A stretch of 64,000 bases of DNA from CAZAZQ01 sp964489705 (GCA_964489705.1 CAZAZQ010000008.1:86564-150563); one strand, 5' to 3'; positions 9,161 through 19,473 are shown, counted from the first letter of the stretch. Notes: a model not told the origin generated them from the letters alone. Numbers and translations are program-made.

Positions 9161-12100
9161 TTATACTTTCGCAACCGCAATGATTGCCTTCTCGCCGTTG
9201 ATGTTCCACTCTTTGGCGTTGTTGCTGTTGAGTGAATCCGGTGAGGTAAATTCGATAGCGTTCGCCAACGTCTCCCGTCGGATAAATTCGTCGAACTGCT
9301 GCGCCGCCGATTTCAGCCGCTCCGAAGAACTCACCCGCACGTAAATATGATCGGTCACTTCAAAGCCGGAGCTCTTGCGCATGTTTTGAATTTTGTTGAC
9401 CATTTCGCGCGCAAATCCTTCGTTAATCAACGCTTCATCCAAGGTCGTTTCCAGCGCCACCGTAATCGTCCCGTCACTCTCGACGGCGTAGCCTTCCTTT
9501 TCTTCTTTGACGAGCTCCACCTCTTCGTCGGTGAGCGTATATTTTTTACCGTCGAGCTCCACGATGAGCTCTTTCTTCTCGGCAAACTCTTTCAACCGGT
9601 CAGAGGTCAAATTGCCCAGATATTCCGCCGCTTTCTTTACCGCCGCGCCCAGCTTCGGTCCGGCGTGCTTGTAATTCAAACGAGCGGAGAGAGTCACGTA
9701 GTCGTCCACTTTCGGGCTGACGATCACCTCTTTGATGTTGAGCTCTTCTCTGACGATGTCAAAATATCCTTCCAATTGTTCGGCATCGACATATTTAGGC
9801 ACGCCGATTAATATACGCGGCAAGGGCTGGCGGACTTTGAGATTTTTTCGAGAGCGCGCCGCCCGCCCCAACGAGACGACCCGTTCCACCAAACCCATCA
9901 TCTCTTCCAATTTGGTGTCGATGAGGCTCTCATCGGCGGTCGGGAAGTCGGTCAAATGAACCGAGAGGGGCAAGCCGTGCTTTTCTCGATTTTCACCCGT
10001 CAACTCGGTGTACAGCAGCTCCGAAAGGAAAGGCGACACCGGCGCTGTCAAGCGGCAGATGCCGAGCAAAATACGATAGAGGGTGAGGTACGCCCGCATC
10101 TTGGAGGGGTCGTCTTCCTTCGCCCAGAAGCGGCGGCGGTTGTTTCGCACGTACCAGTTGGAAAGTTCATCGATAACAAAGTGCTGGATCGCTCGTACCG
10201 GCCGGGTGATTTCGTACTTGTCGAAATGGGCGGTAACGTTCTTCACCAAGCTGTTGTACCGGGAAACAATCCAGCGGTCAAACCGCTCCGGCTCGCCCGC
10301 TTTTTGTTCCAAGAAGGCTTCGACGGTCATATCGGCATCTTCCGCCCGCCGGGCAATATCGTCGATATTGGCATAGAGGGCGAAGAAGGAATAGGTATTG
10401 CGGAGGGTGTCGAAGTACTTGCGCACCACTTCCGCCAAGCCGTCCGGATCAAACCGGGTCGGCAGCCAGGGGTTGGAGGTCGAGACCAGATACCAGCGCA
10501 CCGCATCGGCACCGTAGGTATCTACCGTCACGAAGGGGTCCACCACGTTCCCGCGGCTCTTGGACATTTTCTTCCCTTCTTTGTCCAAGATGAGCTCGAA
10601 GACAACGACGTTCTTGAACGGCGGTTTGTCATACAATAACGTTGAGATAGCCAAGAGGGAGTAAAACCAGCCGCGGGTCTGGTCGACCGCCTCGGAAATG
10701 AAATCCGCCGGGTATTTCTTGGCAAATTCTTCTTGATTTTCAAAGGGATAATGCCACTGCGCATACGGCATGGCGCCGGAATCGAACCAGACATCCAACA
10801 CCTCCGGCACCCGGCTCATGTTGCTGCCGCACTCGCAGGTGAGTTTGATTTCGTCCATCATCGGCTTGTGGAGGTCGAGTTCCTCGGGGACGTTCACTCC
10901 TTCTTTGCGCAACTGCTCGATAGAGCCGACCGCCCGGACGGCGCCGCAGCGTTCGTCGTCGCAGACCCAAAACGGCAACGGCGTCCCCCAGAAGCGTTCC
11001 CGCGAAAGCGCCCAATCGACGTTGTTTTCCAGCCAGTCGAGCATCCTGCCGGTGCGGATTTCGTCGGGATACCAGTTGATGGCGTTGTTGTTTTCTATCA
11101 GCTTGTCTTTGTACTCGGTTGTTTTCAAATACCACGACTGCCGGGCGATGTAAATAAGCGGCGAATCGCAGCGCCAGCAGAAGGGGTAGTTATGCTCGTA
11201 GGTTTCCTTTTTCAAGAGCTTCCCGGCAGCTTTTAGATCTTTGATGATAACCGGATCGGCGTCTTTGATGAACATGCCGTTATACGGAGTAGCGAAATCT
11301 TTGAAAATGCCGTTTGCCTCAATTGCCTGAAAAACCGGCAAACCGTATTTTTTGCCCACTTCGTAGTCGTCGGCGCCGAAGCCGGGAGCGATGTGGACGA
11401 TACCCGTCCCGTCTTCCAACGTTACAAAATCAGCGTTCACAACGAAGAAGGCTTTGTCGGCATAGTCGGCGTAGATGTCAAAAAGCGGTTCATAGCGGCG
11501 TTTGAGGAAATCAGAACCCTTGTAGCGAGCCAGAACTTCTTTGTATTCCCCGAAGACTTTCCCCACCAACGCTTCCGCCAACACGAGCTTTTCTCCGTCG
11601 TGCTCGACCATCACGTAATCGGCATCCGCTTTCATGCACAAAGCGGCATTGGACGGCAACGTCCACGGCGTCGTTGTCCAAACGAGGTAGGAGAAATCAT
11701 CGTCGGCGGCTTTCATTTTGACGTAAATCGAAGGATCTTTGACCAAACTGTATCCCTGCGCCACCTCGTGACTGGAAAGTCCCGTCCCGCAGCGCGGGCA
11801 AAACGGTACCGTTTTGTATCCTTTGTAAATAAGCCCCCGATCGAAGAACTCTTTCAAAATCCACCAGACCGATTCGATGTATTCATTGGTCAACGTGACA
11901 TACGCATCGTTGAGATCCAGCCAGTAGCCGATGCGGCGGGTGAGTTCATTCCAATCGTTCAGGTATTTGAAAACCGATTCGCGGCATTTTTTATTGAATT
12001 TGTCAATGCCGTACTCGATGACTTTCGCTTTGTTTTCAAGGTTCAATTCCCGCTCGACCGTGATTTCGACCGGCAAGCCGTGGGTATCCCACCCCGCTTT

Positions 12101-12346
12101 GCGGTCGACCCGAAAGCCCCGCATGGTCTTGTAGCGGCATACTAAGTCCTTGATAGTGCGGGCGATAACATGATGAATACCCGGTCGTCCATTGGCGGTC
12201 GGCGGTCCTTCATAAAAGACAAAATGAGGGCGGTCGTGGGAGGCTTCTTTTACCTTCTCGAAAACTCTATGCGTATCCCAAAACGAAAGGATTTTCTTTT
12301 CGGCTTTGGGGAAAGAGAAGTTGTCTTTCAGCGTATCAAATTTCAT
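9161..12346 (-). CDS. ileS: Isoleucyl-tRNA synthetase (long, eukaryote-like type)
   Basis: At 1061 residues it is longer than the E. coli-type enzyme (about 940) and of the second, eukaryote-like bacterial class. The class I signatures are PGIHHV near residue 55 (HIGH equivalent) and KKMSKSRGN before the anticodon-binding domain. Between them lies the CP1 editing domain (LVWTTTPWTLPSN). Cysteine pairs CPRCGTG, CWRCDSP and CDDERCG are consistent with metal binding. It charges tRNA-Ile and hydrolyses mischarged Val-tRNA. It leads the ileS-dksA/traR-lspA operon. I saw no T-box-like leader in the 290 bases upstream. This long IleS class includes naturally mupirocin-tolerant enzymes. Confidence 0.97.
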   Translation of the reverse strand: MKFDTLKDNFSFPKAEKKILSFWDTHRVFEKVKEASHDRPHFVFYEGPPTANGRPGIHHVIARTIKDLVCRYKTMRGFRVDRKAGWDTHGLPVEITVERELNLENKAKVIEYGIDKFNKKCRESVFKYLNDWNELTRRIGYWLDLNDAYVTLTNEYIESVWWILKEFFDRGLIYKGYKTVPFCPRCGTGLSSHEVAQGYSLVKDPSIYVKMKAADDDFSYLVWTTTPWTLPSNAALCMKADADYVMVEHDGEKLVLAEALVGKVFGEYKEVLARYKGSDFLKRRYEPLFDIYADYADKAFFVVNADFVTLEDGTGIVHIAPGFGADDYEVGKKYGLPVFQAIEANGIFKDFATPYNGMFIKDADPVIIKDLKAAGKLLKKETYEHNYPFCWRCDSPLIYIARQSWYLKTTEYKDKLIENNNAINWYPDEIRTGRMLDWLENNVDWALSRERFWGTPLPFWVCDDERCGAVRAVGSIEQLRKEGVNVPEELDLHKPMMDEIKLTCECGSNMSRVPEVLDVWFDSGAMPYAQWHYPFENQEEFAKKYPADFISEAVDQTRGWFYSLLAISTLLYDKPPFKNVVVFELILDKEGKKMSKSRGNVVDPFVTVDTYGADAVRWYLVSTSNPWLPTRFDPDGLAEVVRKYFDTLRNTYSFFALYANIDDIARRAEDADMTVEAFLEQKAGEPERFDRWIVSRYNSLVKNVTAHFDKYEITRPVRAIQHFVIDELSNWYVRNNRRRFWAKEDDPSKMRAYLTLYRILLGICRLTAPVSPFLSELLYTELTGENREKHGLPLSVHLTDFPTADESLIDTKLEEMMGLVERVVSLGRAARSRKNLKVRQPLPRILIGVPKYVDAEQLEGYFDIVREELNIKEVIVSPKVDDYVTLSARLNYKHAGPKLGAAVKKAAEYLGNLTSDRLKEFAEKKELIVELDGKKYTLTDEEVELVKEEKEGYAVESDGTITVALETTLDEALINEGFAREMVNKIQNMRKSSGFEVTDHIYVRVSSSERLKSAAQQFDEFIRRETLANAIEFTSPDSLNSNNAKEWNINGEKAIIAVAKV

Positions 12347-12639
12347 CGGTTTTTTTACTCACTCGTTCAGTATGTTATGTCTCCGGTACAGCCCGTTAAT
12401 CTACTTTATTCGGCAAATCTTGTAAAGACTTTTCGAGGCAAAATCGGTTTTCGGCGCTCTCCCCGCAATCGTTTCATAGCCAATTAGAAGGAGAAAACGG
12501 AGAATCGGGGGCTGGTTGACAAGCCGAATTTCACGGCGCGTTGACCCATCGCATGATAGAACACCTAAGGGACACGCAAAAACGACACATCTTTGAGGGA
12601 AAAAGCAACCGCCTCTCCTTTGGAAAAAAAAGGAGAACT

Positions 12640-13911
12640 ATGGTACGGTCAAAAAAGATCGCCACAGAGCTTGTTCGCTTTCCCAAAACCTACTCGCCAC
12701 TGGCAGCCAAAGCCCGCCAAAGTGAGAAAAAGCCGTTTCTTACTTCCGAAGCGCTGCAATCAATGCTCCGGCTCTCCGCCCACGACATTCGTTCCGGCCG
12801 GTACAAAATTCTCCTGTACCGCTTCCTCACCGACAACATTCCCATTGTCAACGCCTGCATCTGGACCTGGGTGCGCTTGGCGGCAACCGATGGCGAGTAC
12901 AAAATCGAAGGTAAACTCGACTCCGCGACGGCGGAAAAGGTCACCGAACGCCTGGAAAAACTCACCCGCCGTCTGGGAACAAACGAAGCGGGCGCCACCG
13001 GCGGGTTGGTCACCTTTTTAACCGCGCTGTTCACGTCGCTTTTTCGTGACGGCGTTTTCGGCGGCTTCGTCACCGTCACTCCCGACGCCTCCGGGGTGGA
13101 TAGGTTTATCCCGGTCGATGCGACGGCATTGAGCTGGGAAGAGGAAGGCGACAAAAGGGGAGTGGTGCTCGATACGGAGCACGGAAAACTCCGGTTGGAG
13201 CGGCAGGATTTTTACTACATTCCGTTGAATACCAGCCTGACCGAACCGCTGGGACGCTCCATTCTCAAAGCGGTGCCGTTTGTCGCCTACATTGAACAGC
13301 AGTTGGTCGACGACATGCGCCGTGCCAGCCATAACTCCGGCTTCCACCGCCTCCACGTCAAAATCACACCGCCGGAACGCCACAGCGGCGAATCCGACAG
13401 CGCTTATATCGAGCGGATAAACAGCTACTTCGACTCGACGGTCGCTATGATACAATCGTGCGACGTGGACGACAACCCGGTGACCTGGGATAACGTCACC
13501 ATCGAGCATATCGGTCCCGGTGCGACACGCAGCGTCACCAACAGTTGGTTCTTCAACCATCGCGCCATGATTGAAGATATCTGTGCCGGAACGAATCTCT
13601 CACCTTTCCTGCTGGGGTATTCGTATGGCGCCACCACGACCTGGTCGGCGTTCAAGTTCGACATCGTCATGCGGCAGGTCAAATCAATCCAAGCCGAAGT
13701 GGCGCATTTCTTGGAATGGTTGGCGCGAATCGACTTGGCGCTGGCGGGGTATGATGTCCCGTGTCGCTTTGTTTTCGACAATACCTTTGCCTACCAAGCC
13801 GCCGATAAAGCCGCTATCGACTCGCAATCGGTCGAGAACATTTTGAAACTGTTCCATGCCGGCTTGCTCGACAAGGAAACCGCCCGCCGCAAAGCCGAGG
13901 AGTTGATATAA
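12640..13911 (+). CDS. Phage portal protein
   Basis: The start is the ATG at 12640, with AGGAGA 9 bases upstream; the frame is open further upstream to 12541, but without a start of comparable quality. The 423-residue protein has portal-family features: an N-terminal wing (RFLTDNIPIVNACIWTWVRLAATDGEY), a DxxRASHNSGFHRLHVKI core, the FLLGYSYGATTTWSAFKFDIVMRQVKSIQ helix and a C-terminal FHAGLLDKETARRKAEEL segment. Portals form the dodecameric DNA entry ring at one capsid vertex. It is the first gene of the phage-like cluster and lies 32 bases before the terminase gene, the reverse of the usual terminase-portal order. Confidence 0.85.
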   Translation: MVRSKKIATELVRFPKTYSPLAAKARQSEKKPFLTSEALQSMLRLSAHDIRSGRYKILLYRFLTDNIPIVNACIWTWVRLAATDGEYKIEGKLDSATAEKVTERLEKLTRRLGTNEAGATGGLVTFLTALFTSLFRDGVFGGFVTVTPDASGVDRFIPVDATALSWEEEGDKRGVVLDTEHGKLRLERQDFYYIPLNTSLTEPLGRSILKAVPFVAYIEQQLVDDMRRASHNSGFHRLHVKITPPERHSGESDSAYIERINSYFDSTVAMIQSCDVDDNPVTWDNVTIEHIGPGATRSVTNSWFFNHRAMIEDICAGTNLSPFLLGYSYGATTTWSAFKFDIVMRQVKSIQAEVAHFLEWLARIDLALAGYDVPCRFVFDNTFAYQAADKAAIDSQSVENILKLFHAGLLDKETARRKAEELI

Positions 13912-13943
13912 TTGCGTATCCGTCTCTCGACTGGCGACGGGGA

Positions 13944-15242
13944 TTGGAGGATCCCGTTTACTTTGCCCGTGCCGTCTTAGGCGTTGAGCCGCACCGGGGG
14001 CAAGAAAAGTGGCTCCGACAGTCCGGCAAGCGGGAAAATCTCCTCGTGACCGGCAACCGCTGGGGTAAGTCGTTCGTCTCGGCGATAAAAATACTCCACC
14101 ACGCCCTCTATCGACCCCGACCGCTGAAATTTGATTTCTCGGGCAAGTATCACATCGTCACCGCTTCGATAACACAAGAGCAAGCCAACATCATCTTCAA
14201 CCAGGTGCTGCGCTTCGTTCACCGTTCCCCTTTCTTGGAATCGTTGGTGCGGTCCCATACCAAGAGCCCCTACCCTCGTCTGGAGTTCGGTAACGGTGCC
14301 GTCGTCGAAGCCCGCTCGACCCAAAACCGCGGTGAGTATCTTCTCGGACACGATTACGACCTCTTCATTTTTGACGAAGTTGCCTTTGAGACCGACCCGG
14401 AATACGTCGTCGAAGAAGTCATCCTCATGCGGTTGGCAGACCGAGAAGGCAGACTCGATCTGGTCTCCACTCCGAACGGCAAGAACTGGTTCTATCGGCG
14501 GGCAAGAGAAATCCTCACTCACCGCCGCCCCGGCTATTTCCAGTCCGGCGACACCAGGGAGAATACCTACATTTCTCAGGCGTTTGTGGAAGAACGGTTG
14601 AAGTACTTCTCGGAAAAGCGCATCAAACAAAACATCATGGGACAATTCGTCGATACCGGCGGCGAGATTCTCAAAGGAGCATACATCGACACCGCCTTGG
14701 CGCAGTATGAACCTTTCCGCCGCCTGATTGACGACGCGCAAAAGAAAGTCTACTTCACCGGCTGGGACCTGGCGCGGAAGAGAACCGCTACCGTCGGGGT
14801 TACGGTCGCCGTCGCCGATGGGAAAGCCTGCGTCGTGGCGCTGGAGCGGTTTCGTAAATTCGATTGGAACGTCATCATCGAGAAAATCAAGCAACGCCAA
14901 CGAACCTTCCCCGGTCGGCTCGTCGTCGACGCTACCGGCTTGGGTGATGTCATTGTCGAGCAGCTCAAAGAGTTCAACCCTACTCCCGTCGTTTTCACTC
15001 CGGCAACCAAGGCGGAGCTTTTAACCAACGTGGAACTGCTCCACGCCAAAGGCGAAATAGCCTACCAACGCTGGGAGCTTCCCGACGGGGCGGGGAAGAT
15101 ATGGTCGTTGGAGGACGAGCTCCGCGCCGCGCGGTGGGACGATAACAACGAGTGTGATGCCCTGATGGCGCTGGCGTTGGCGCTGTGGCTCTTACGCAAG
15201 AGAAGCACCCCCGCACCGAAGCCGAGAGTGGGAAAAGTCTGA
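13944..15242 (+). CDS. Phage terminase large subunit
   Basis: The N-terminal ATPase has a Walker A (TGNRWGKSF, about residue 38), a Walker B (LFIFDEVAFE) and a coupling motif (DLVSTPNGKNWFY). The C-terminal RNase H-like nuclease has acidic residues in GWDLARKRT, VVDATGLGD and NECDALMALALAL. TerL pumps DNA through the portal and cuts headful or cohesive ends. The start is uncertain: TTG at 13944 is the first conventional start after the portal stop, but the in-frame residues just upstream (AYPSLDWRRG) look coding, so the true start may be a non-standard codon nearer the portal stop at 13911. No small-subunit gene is evident. Confidence 0.88.
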   Translation: MEDPVYFARAVLGVEPHRGQEKWLRQSGKRENLLVTGNRWGKSFVSAIKILHHALYRPRPLKFDFSGKYHIVTASITQEQANIIFNQVLRFVHRSPFLESLVRSHTKSPYPRLEFGNGAVVEARSTQNRGEYLLGHDYDLFIFDEVAFETDPEYVVEEVILMRLADREGRLDLVSTPNGKNWFYRRAREILTHRRPGYFQSGDTRENTYISQAFVEERLKYFSEKRIKQNIMGQFVDTGGEILKGAYIDTALAQYEPFRRLIDDAQKKVYFTGWDLARKRTATVGVTVAVADGKACVVALERFRKFDWNVIIEKIKQRQRTFPGRLVVDATGLGDVIVEQLKEFNPTPVVFTPATKAELLTNVELLHAKGEIAYQRWELPDGAGKIWSLEDELRAARWDDNNECDALMALALALWLLRKRSTPAPKPRVGKV

Positions 15243-15267
15243 AGAAGCCGTTAACGAACGTCAGCCT

Positions 15268-17607
15268 TTACAACTCCAGGATAAACCCGCCGACGAACAT
15301 GCGCCAGTTTTGGTATATCGTTCCCGTGGTGCCGTTGTTGTAATACCGATACGTCCACTCGTTGGCGGTATTGAGAAGGTTTTCAATTTCCAGATACATC
15401 ACCAGATTCCACTTGTCGAAAAACCATCGCTGGAGAAGCATTACATCCAACCGGCTGTAAGGCTTCATGCGAGCGGAGTTGATAGGTTGATTTTCGTCCA
15501 AAAGCCAGCGCCGGAGTTCCGGGTGGTAGGTCAGCGGAGTGTAGGGTCTTCCACCCAGATACCGCCAGCGGAAGGAATATTCCGACTCATCCGCCGGGAG
15601 AAAAGGAAAAATGACATACCACCAGCGGCGCTTGAGCTTTTCGTACCACCAGAGACCGCTGAACTCCTTTCGATACCCGACGATAGCCGTCACCGTATGT
15701 CGATAGTCGAACGCCCAGCTATACATGACGCCGGGATACCGAGGGTCTTCGGCTAAGGCGACAAAATGCGAATAGCTCAGCGTTCCCCACAGGTTGTTCT
15801 TGATTTTCTTTTGCAGAAAGAAATCCACTCCCCGCACGTACCCTTTTCCGGTGCTGACGTAGTCGGCATCCCAATCGTTGGGATTCGGGGTCAAACTTGA
15901 GTACGTTTGGGGAACGTCGCGATACCGTTTGTAATACGCTTCCACCGTTCCCTTGAGATCGGCGGAAAAAAGATGTTCCGCCCCCACCACCAGTTGATCG
16001 GTGTATTTGTAACGCAGCTCCCTTCCCGTCTCTCCATATCCCAACTGGTACAATTCCGGCGGTTGATGGTGCCGCCCGTATGCCAGATGCCCGCTCGTCG
16101 TCTCGCTGAAACGGAGGGTAAGTCCCAGCCGGGGGGAGAGATACGTTCGGTTGACGTAACCATGCCACCCGAAGCGAAGACCGCTTGTGACGGTAAGGTA
16201 ACGGCTGATATTCCGTCGGTATTGAAGGTAGCTCCCGTACTTCCAAAACCGCTCTCTCGTGTCGACATCCAAGAAAGAAACGTACCTCGCCCAGCCGGTA
16301 TCCTCATGAACGTACAGCGTGTCCGGCTCCAGCCAGACATCGAAATCGTACCATTGGCTTTTCAAGTAGGCGCCCATCGACAGCTCCCACCGTTCCGACG
16401 GCATCAGGGTCAGGTCGACTTTCGCCGCTTCCTCTCCTTCGGTGGCATAATTGTGATATATCTCCCTCCCGCTGCCGGACAAGAGTTCATGGTCCCACAG
16501 GTTTGTGACCCGGGAAACGGTGAAGCGGCAATATCCTTTCTTCATCAACGCCTGCACCGTCGCTCCGAGCACCGATTGATGCGAAAACGCCCACACGCTT
16601 TGGTTCGAACGAACGTAAAAGTTGTTGTGTTCGTTCTCCATATGGATCCAATCCTCCGCGTAGATACCCAAGAGGGTCAGCCGTACCCGGGGAGAAAGAC
16701 GGAAGGCGGTTTTCCCTTGCATATCCCAAAAGATAGGTATCGCCGTCAGCCCTAAGCTGGAGCGAAGCAAGGAGAGAAAGCTCCGCCGCGCCGAAAACAT
16801 GAACGTCCCGTACGGCATCGGTCCTTCGATACTTCCGCCCGCCCCCGCCATCCCGACATTGAGCTTGACGCCGTGCTTGTTTTGAGAACCTTCCCGCAAC
16901 GTCACCTCCAACACCGACGACACTTTTCCGCCGTAAGCGGCGGGAAACGCTCCCGCCATGAAATCCACACTTTGCACGAAGTCGGTGTTGACGATGTTGA
17001 TCGGTCCGCCGCCCGTTCCCTGCCAAGCGAAATGATTGGGATTGGGAATTTCGACGTTGTCGATGATGAACAAATTCTCCCCGTAATCGCCGCCGCGGAC
17101 GATGATTTCGTTATTCTGGTCACTGCCGGAGACGACCGATGGCAACGCCTGAACGGCACGCTGGATATCGTATCCCGCCCCCGGTTGGGAAACGATTTCT
17201 TCCATTTCCATGCTCTGAGAAGAGACCGGCGCTTCATCGGCGGTTTCGAAAAAACTCGGTTTTACCGTCATTCCCTTGAGGCGGAAGTATTCCCGTTCCA
17301 ACTCCACCTGCAGCACCGTCGTTTTGCCCGGCTTGATGACGACGCGATTTTTGATAAGCGTTTTGTACCCGATGGAGGAGATGCGCACCATGTGACTGCC
17401 GGGGGTGAGGTTGGAGAGGGTAAACGTTCCGGCGCTATCCGTGGCGGTGCCGATGCTCGTCCCCGTCACGACCACACTCGCTCCCACCAACGGCAGCCGG
17501 GTGGTTTTGTCCACCACCGTGCCGGTGAGAGAACCGGTCTTCGCCTCAAGCTGCGACGTTCCCCCTGCCAACACGAGGATGAACCAGACGACGGCAATAC
17601 GCTTCAT
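15268..17607 (-). CDS. TonB-dependent receptor with carboxypeptidase-like N-domain
   Basis: The start is taken as the Met at 17607 (MKRIAVVWFILVLAGGTSQLEAK), a clean Sec leader; the frame stays open to 17715. After the leader come a CarboxypepD_reg-like domain (GSLTGTVVDKTTRLPLVGASVVV ... GSHMVRISSIGYKT), a plug (IIVRGGDYGENLFIIDNVEIPNP, then PAAYGGKVSSVLEVT) and a barrel ending GGFILEL. It resembles the SusC/FecA-like receptors of FCB bacteria, about 779 residues. It sits on the minus strand immediately after the terminase gene, convergent with it, inside an otherwise phage-like cluster. It is not a phage morphogenesis gene. Confidence 0.9.
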   Translation of the reverse strand: MKRIAVVWFILVLAGGTSQLEAKTGSLTGTVVDKTTRLPLVGASVVVTGTSIGTATDSAGTFTLSNLTPGSHMVRISSIGYKTLIKNRVVIKPGKTTVLQVELEREYFRLKGMTVKPSFFETADEAPVSSQSMEMEEIVSQPGAGYDIQRAVQALPSVVSGSDQNNEIIVRGGDYGENLFIIDNVEIPNPNHFAWQGTGGGPINIVNTDFVQSVDFMAGAFPAAYGGKVSSVLEVTLREGSQNKHGVKLNVGMAGAGGSIEGPMPYGTFMFSARRSFLSLLRSSLGLTAIPIFWDMQGKTAFRLSPRVRLTLLGIYAEDWIHMENEHNNFYVRSNQSVWAFSHQSVLGATVQALMKKGYCRFTVSRVTNLWDHELLSGSGREIYHNYATEGEEAAKVDLTLMPSERWELSMGAYLKSQWYDFDVWLEPDTLYVHEDTGWARYVSFLDVDTRERFWKYGSYLQYRRNISRYLTVTSGLRFGWHGYVNRTYLSPRLGLTLRFSETTSGHLAYGRHHQPPELYQLGYGETGRELRYKYTDQLVVGAEHLFSADLKGTVEAYYKRYRDVPQTYSSLTPNPNDWDADYVSTGKGYVRGVDFFLQKKIKNNLWGTLSYSHFVALAEDPRYPGVMYSWAFDYRHTVTAIVGYRKEFSGLWWYEKLKRRWWYVIFPFLPADESEYSFRWRYLGGRPYTPLTYHPELRRWLLDENQPINSARMKPYSRLDVMLLQRWFFDKWNLVMYLEIENLLNTANEWTYRYYNNGTTGTIYQNWRMFVGGFILEL

Positions 17608-17838
17608 TGTTTTTCCCCTCATTGTCGGAATGCTTGCGGTATCACGGTTCCTCCTCACACTCTCTTCACGTTCATCCCATGTGAAACGTTCACTCCCACT
17701 GCGAATATAAAACATTCACACCGGAGAGAAAATCCCTTTCCCTTCAAAAGGGAGTGAAAATTGCCCGCCCGTGACCGATAATAACACCAGAAGTGAAAAA
17801 GTACGTGGTGGCTTGCCGTCACTGAGAAGGAAAGACCT

Positions 17839-18432
17839 GTGCCGGTATCGCAAAAAGTGAAAGACGCCGTCCTCACCGAGCTCCAAAAGAGCGAGCCGTT
17901 GATGGATGTCGAAGCGATAAAAAAAGAGTTTCTCGAGTGGTTGGCATCTCTTCCGTTGCCGTCCTCTTCGTCGGTAAAGCAATGGGAAGAGTGTTTACGC
18001 CTCTACCCTTCGACGCCGGAAGAACGACACTTGACCTCCGGGGTGCGGGTACGTTTGTCGTTGCCGCTGTACACACATACCAACAAATATCTCATCGTCA
18101 TAATGGAATCGCTCACTCCCGCCAGCCGCGGCATCTATTTCCTCAGCGCTCACGTCAATTGGCAGGAAAAAGAGTGGCGCAGGCATAAAGCCTTGGAAGA
18201 ACTTTATCACGGCAAAAGCGAAGATTCGCTGAAAGCCATTCATACCATCTGGGCGCAAACCTTCCGTCAAGGAGAACTTGCCGAAGCGCTCAACGACTGC
18301 GCCAAGGCGATGTTGGGGCACGAGCTGGTCGGGAAACCGTGCGAAGAAGAAGCGACCGCTTCCCCGGTGACGAATATCATGCCCCAACCGCTGACGCTGC
18401 CGGAAAACGACGATAAGAAACATTCCTCGTGA
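17839..18432 (+). CDS. Hypothetical cytosolic protein
   Basis: A 197-residue protein with a GTG start preceded by GAAGGAAAG. No signal peptide or membrane segment. It is mainly helical, with a beta-rich central part (VRVRLSLPLYTHTNKYLIVIMES) and a disordered acidic tail (EEEATASPVTN ... ENDDKKHSS). I do not recognise a family. It lies divergent from the TonB receptor and 105 bases before two paired lipoprotein genes, in the gap between the terminase and protease-like genes of the phage cluster. It could be a phage accessory gene or an unrelated chromosomal gene. Confidence 0.6.
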   Translation: MPVSQKVKDAVLTELQKSEPLMDVEAIKKEFLEWLASLPLPSSSSVKQWEECLRLYPSTPEERHLTSGVRVRLSLPLYTHTNKYLIVIMESLTPASRGIYFLSAHVNWQEKEWRRHKALEELYHGKSEDSLKAIHTIWAQTFRQGELAEALNDCAKAMLGHELVGKPCEEEATASPVTNIMPQPLTLPENDDKKHSS

Positions 18433-18537
18433 GCAAGAAAACAAAATAAGGCGAGAAAAGCGTGTTTTTTTTAGTTGCCTGAAAAAATGAAACGTGATGT
18501 TTTTCAATAAAGCCAGGTTATTAACGAAAGGAGTTGT

Positions 18538-19425
18538 ATGAAAAAAGGAATCGTGTTACTGCTTTTTGTTCTGATAGGGATGCTCATCCTGTCAGGATGC
18601 AGCAAGGATGAAGAAACCAAAGTGGTAAGTACGGTCTGCCCCAAGCTTTTGGCGACCGCTTGGGTGGGTATGTACCCCGAACTGGACTTTGAAGTTGACT
18701 TCCAGGCACTTTCTTACCCCACTCTTCACGTCGATTCGGTCATTTTCACCGACCGGAAGTGTGAGCCGCATGAAAGCTACTGGTGGCTTTACGGTGACGA
18801 TGCCTATGAGTGGTTTGAGTACTATGTCGAAAATGACTCACTGAGATACGATCCCGGTGACACTGTCGAAGTGAAAATATACTCCAACGGCACGACGATC
18901 ACTTCCCGTTTGCCGCTGCTTGGCTATTATGAGGATACCATCGTGTATATTGTCCCCAATCGCTATGATACCGTTACCTTTGGCCAGAGCATCGCGCTTG
19001 TGTGGAACAAGGTCGCCCGCGCGGAATGGTACGGTATAGCCTACTACTACTACTATGACTCCTCCGGAACGTCGAGCTATCGCTACGGGTATGTCGCCAC
19101 GAAAGATACGGCCTACACCATTCCCGGTCTTTCCAACACGTTCGAGGGATACTACAATATTTACGTCATCTCTGTGACCGGTCCTTATCCTGGGGTAGAT
19201 GCGTTCAATATTTCTGGTAGGGATGTCGTCGGAACCTTCTTCTCCAATAGTGCCGGTGCCCCTGTAAGAGTCTATGTTATTCCGGCTGGGAGTGCTCCCG
19301 GTGTCTTGCCCCCCGACGATAATTTCACCGAACCGACGGGTCTCGAGATTTTGAAGATTCTCAGCGGCAGGATGAATCCCCCCGAGAGAAGCACCATTGA
19401 AATCGTGCCGCCGTCAGGTGGCTGA
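18538..19425 (+). CDS. Lipoprotein, first of a tandem paralogous pair
   Basis: A 295-residue protein with a lipoprotein leader (MKKGIVLLLFVLIGMLILSGC; Cys about residue 21). The mature region opens with SKDEETKVVSTVCPKLLATA, a long beta-rich region follows (TDRKCEPHESYWWLYGDD, then fibronectin-like FGQSIALVWNKVARAEWYGI and KDTAYTIPGLSN), and the protein ends in a Pro-rich tail. No enzyme motif. It is clearly homologous over its whole length to the next gene, including lipobox, Cys positions and the KDTAYTIPGLS motif, so a tandem duplication is evident. Start supported by CGAAAGGAG. Function unknown; it probably faces the periplasm or the outer-membrane surface. Confidence 0.8.
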   Translation: MKKGIVLLLFVLIGMLILSGCSKDEETKVVSTVCPKLLATAWVGMYPELDFEVDFQALSYPTLHVDSVIFTDRKCEPHESYWWLYGDDAYEWFEYYVENDSLRYDPGDTVEVKIYSNGTTITSRLPLLGYYEDTIVYIVPNRYDTVTFGQSIALVWNKVARAEWYGIAYYYYYDSSGTSSYRYGYVATKDTAYTIPGLSNTFEGYYNIYVISVTGPYPGVDAFNISGRDVVGTFFSNSAGAPVRVYVIPAGSAPGVLPPDDNFTEPTGLEILKILSGRMNPPERSTIEIVPPSGG

Positions 19426-19473
19426 CGGAAAAGTACCAGTGTCATCGAACCAAAACTTTGATGAGGTAATTTT

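Noticed and set aside
12516..12544. A promoter for the phage cluster at TTGACA 12516
   Set aside because: No acceptable -10 box lies 16-18 bases downstream (CGTTGA is found instead).
12347..12639. tRNA or attachment site next to the phage cluster
   Set aside because: No cloverleaf and no direct repeat matching the far end of the cluster near 31.2 kb was seen.
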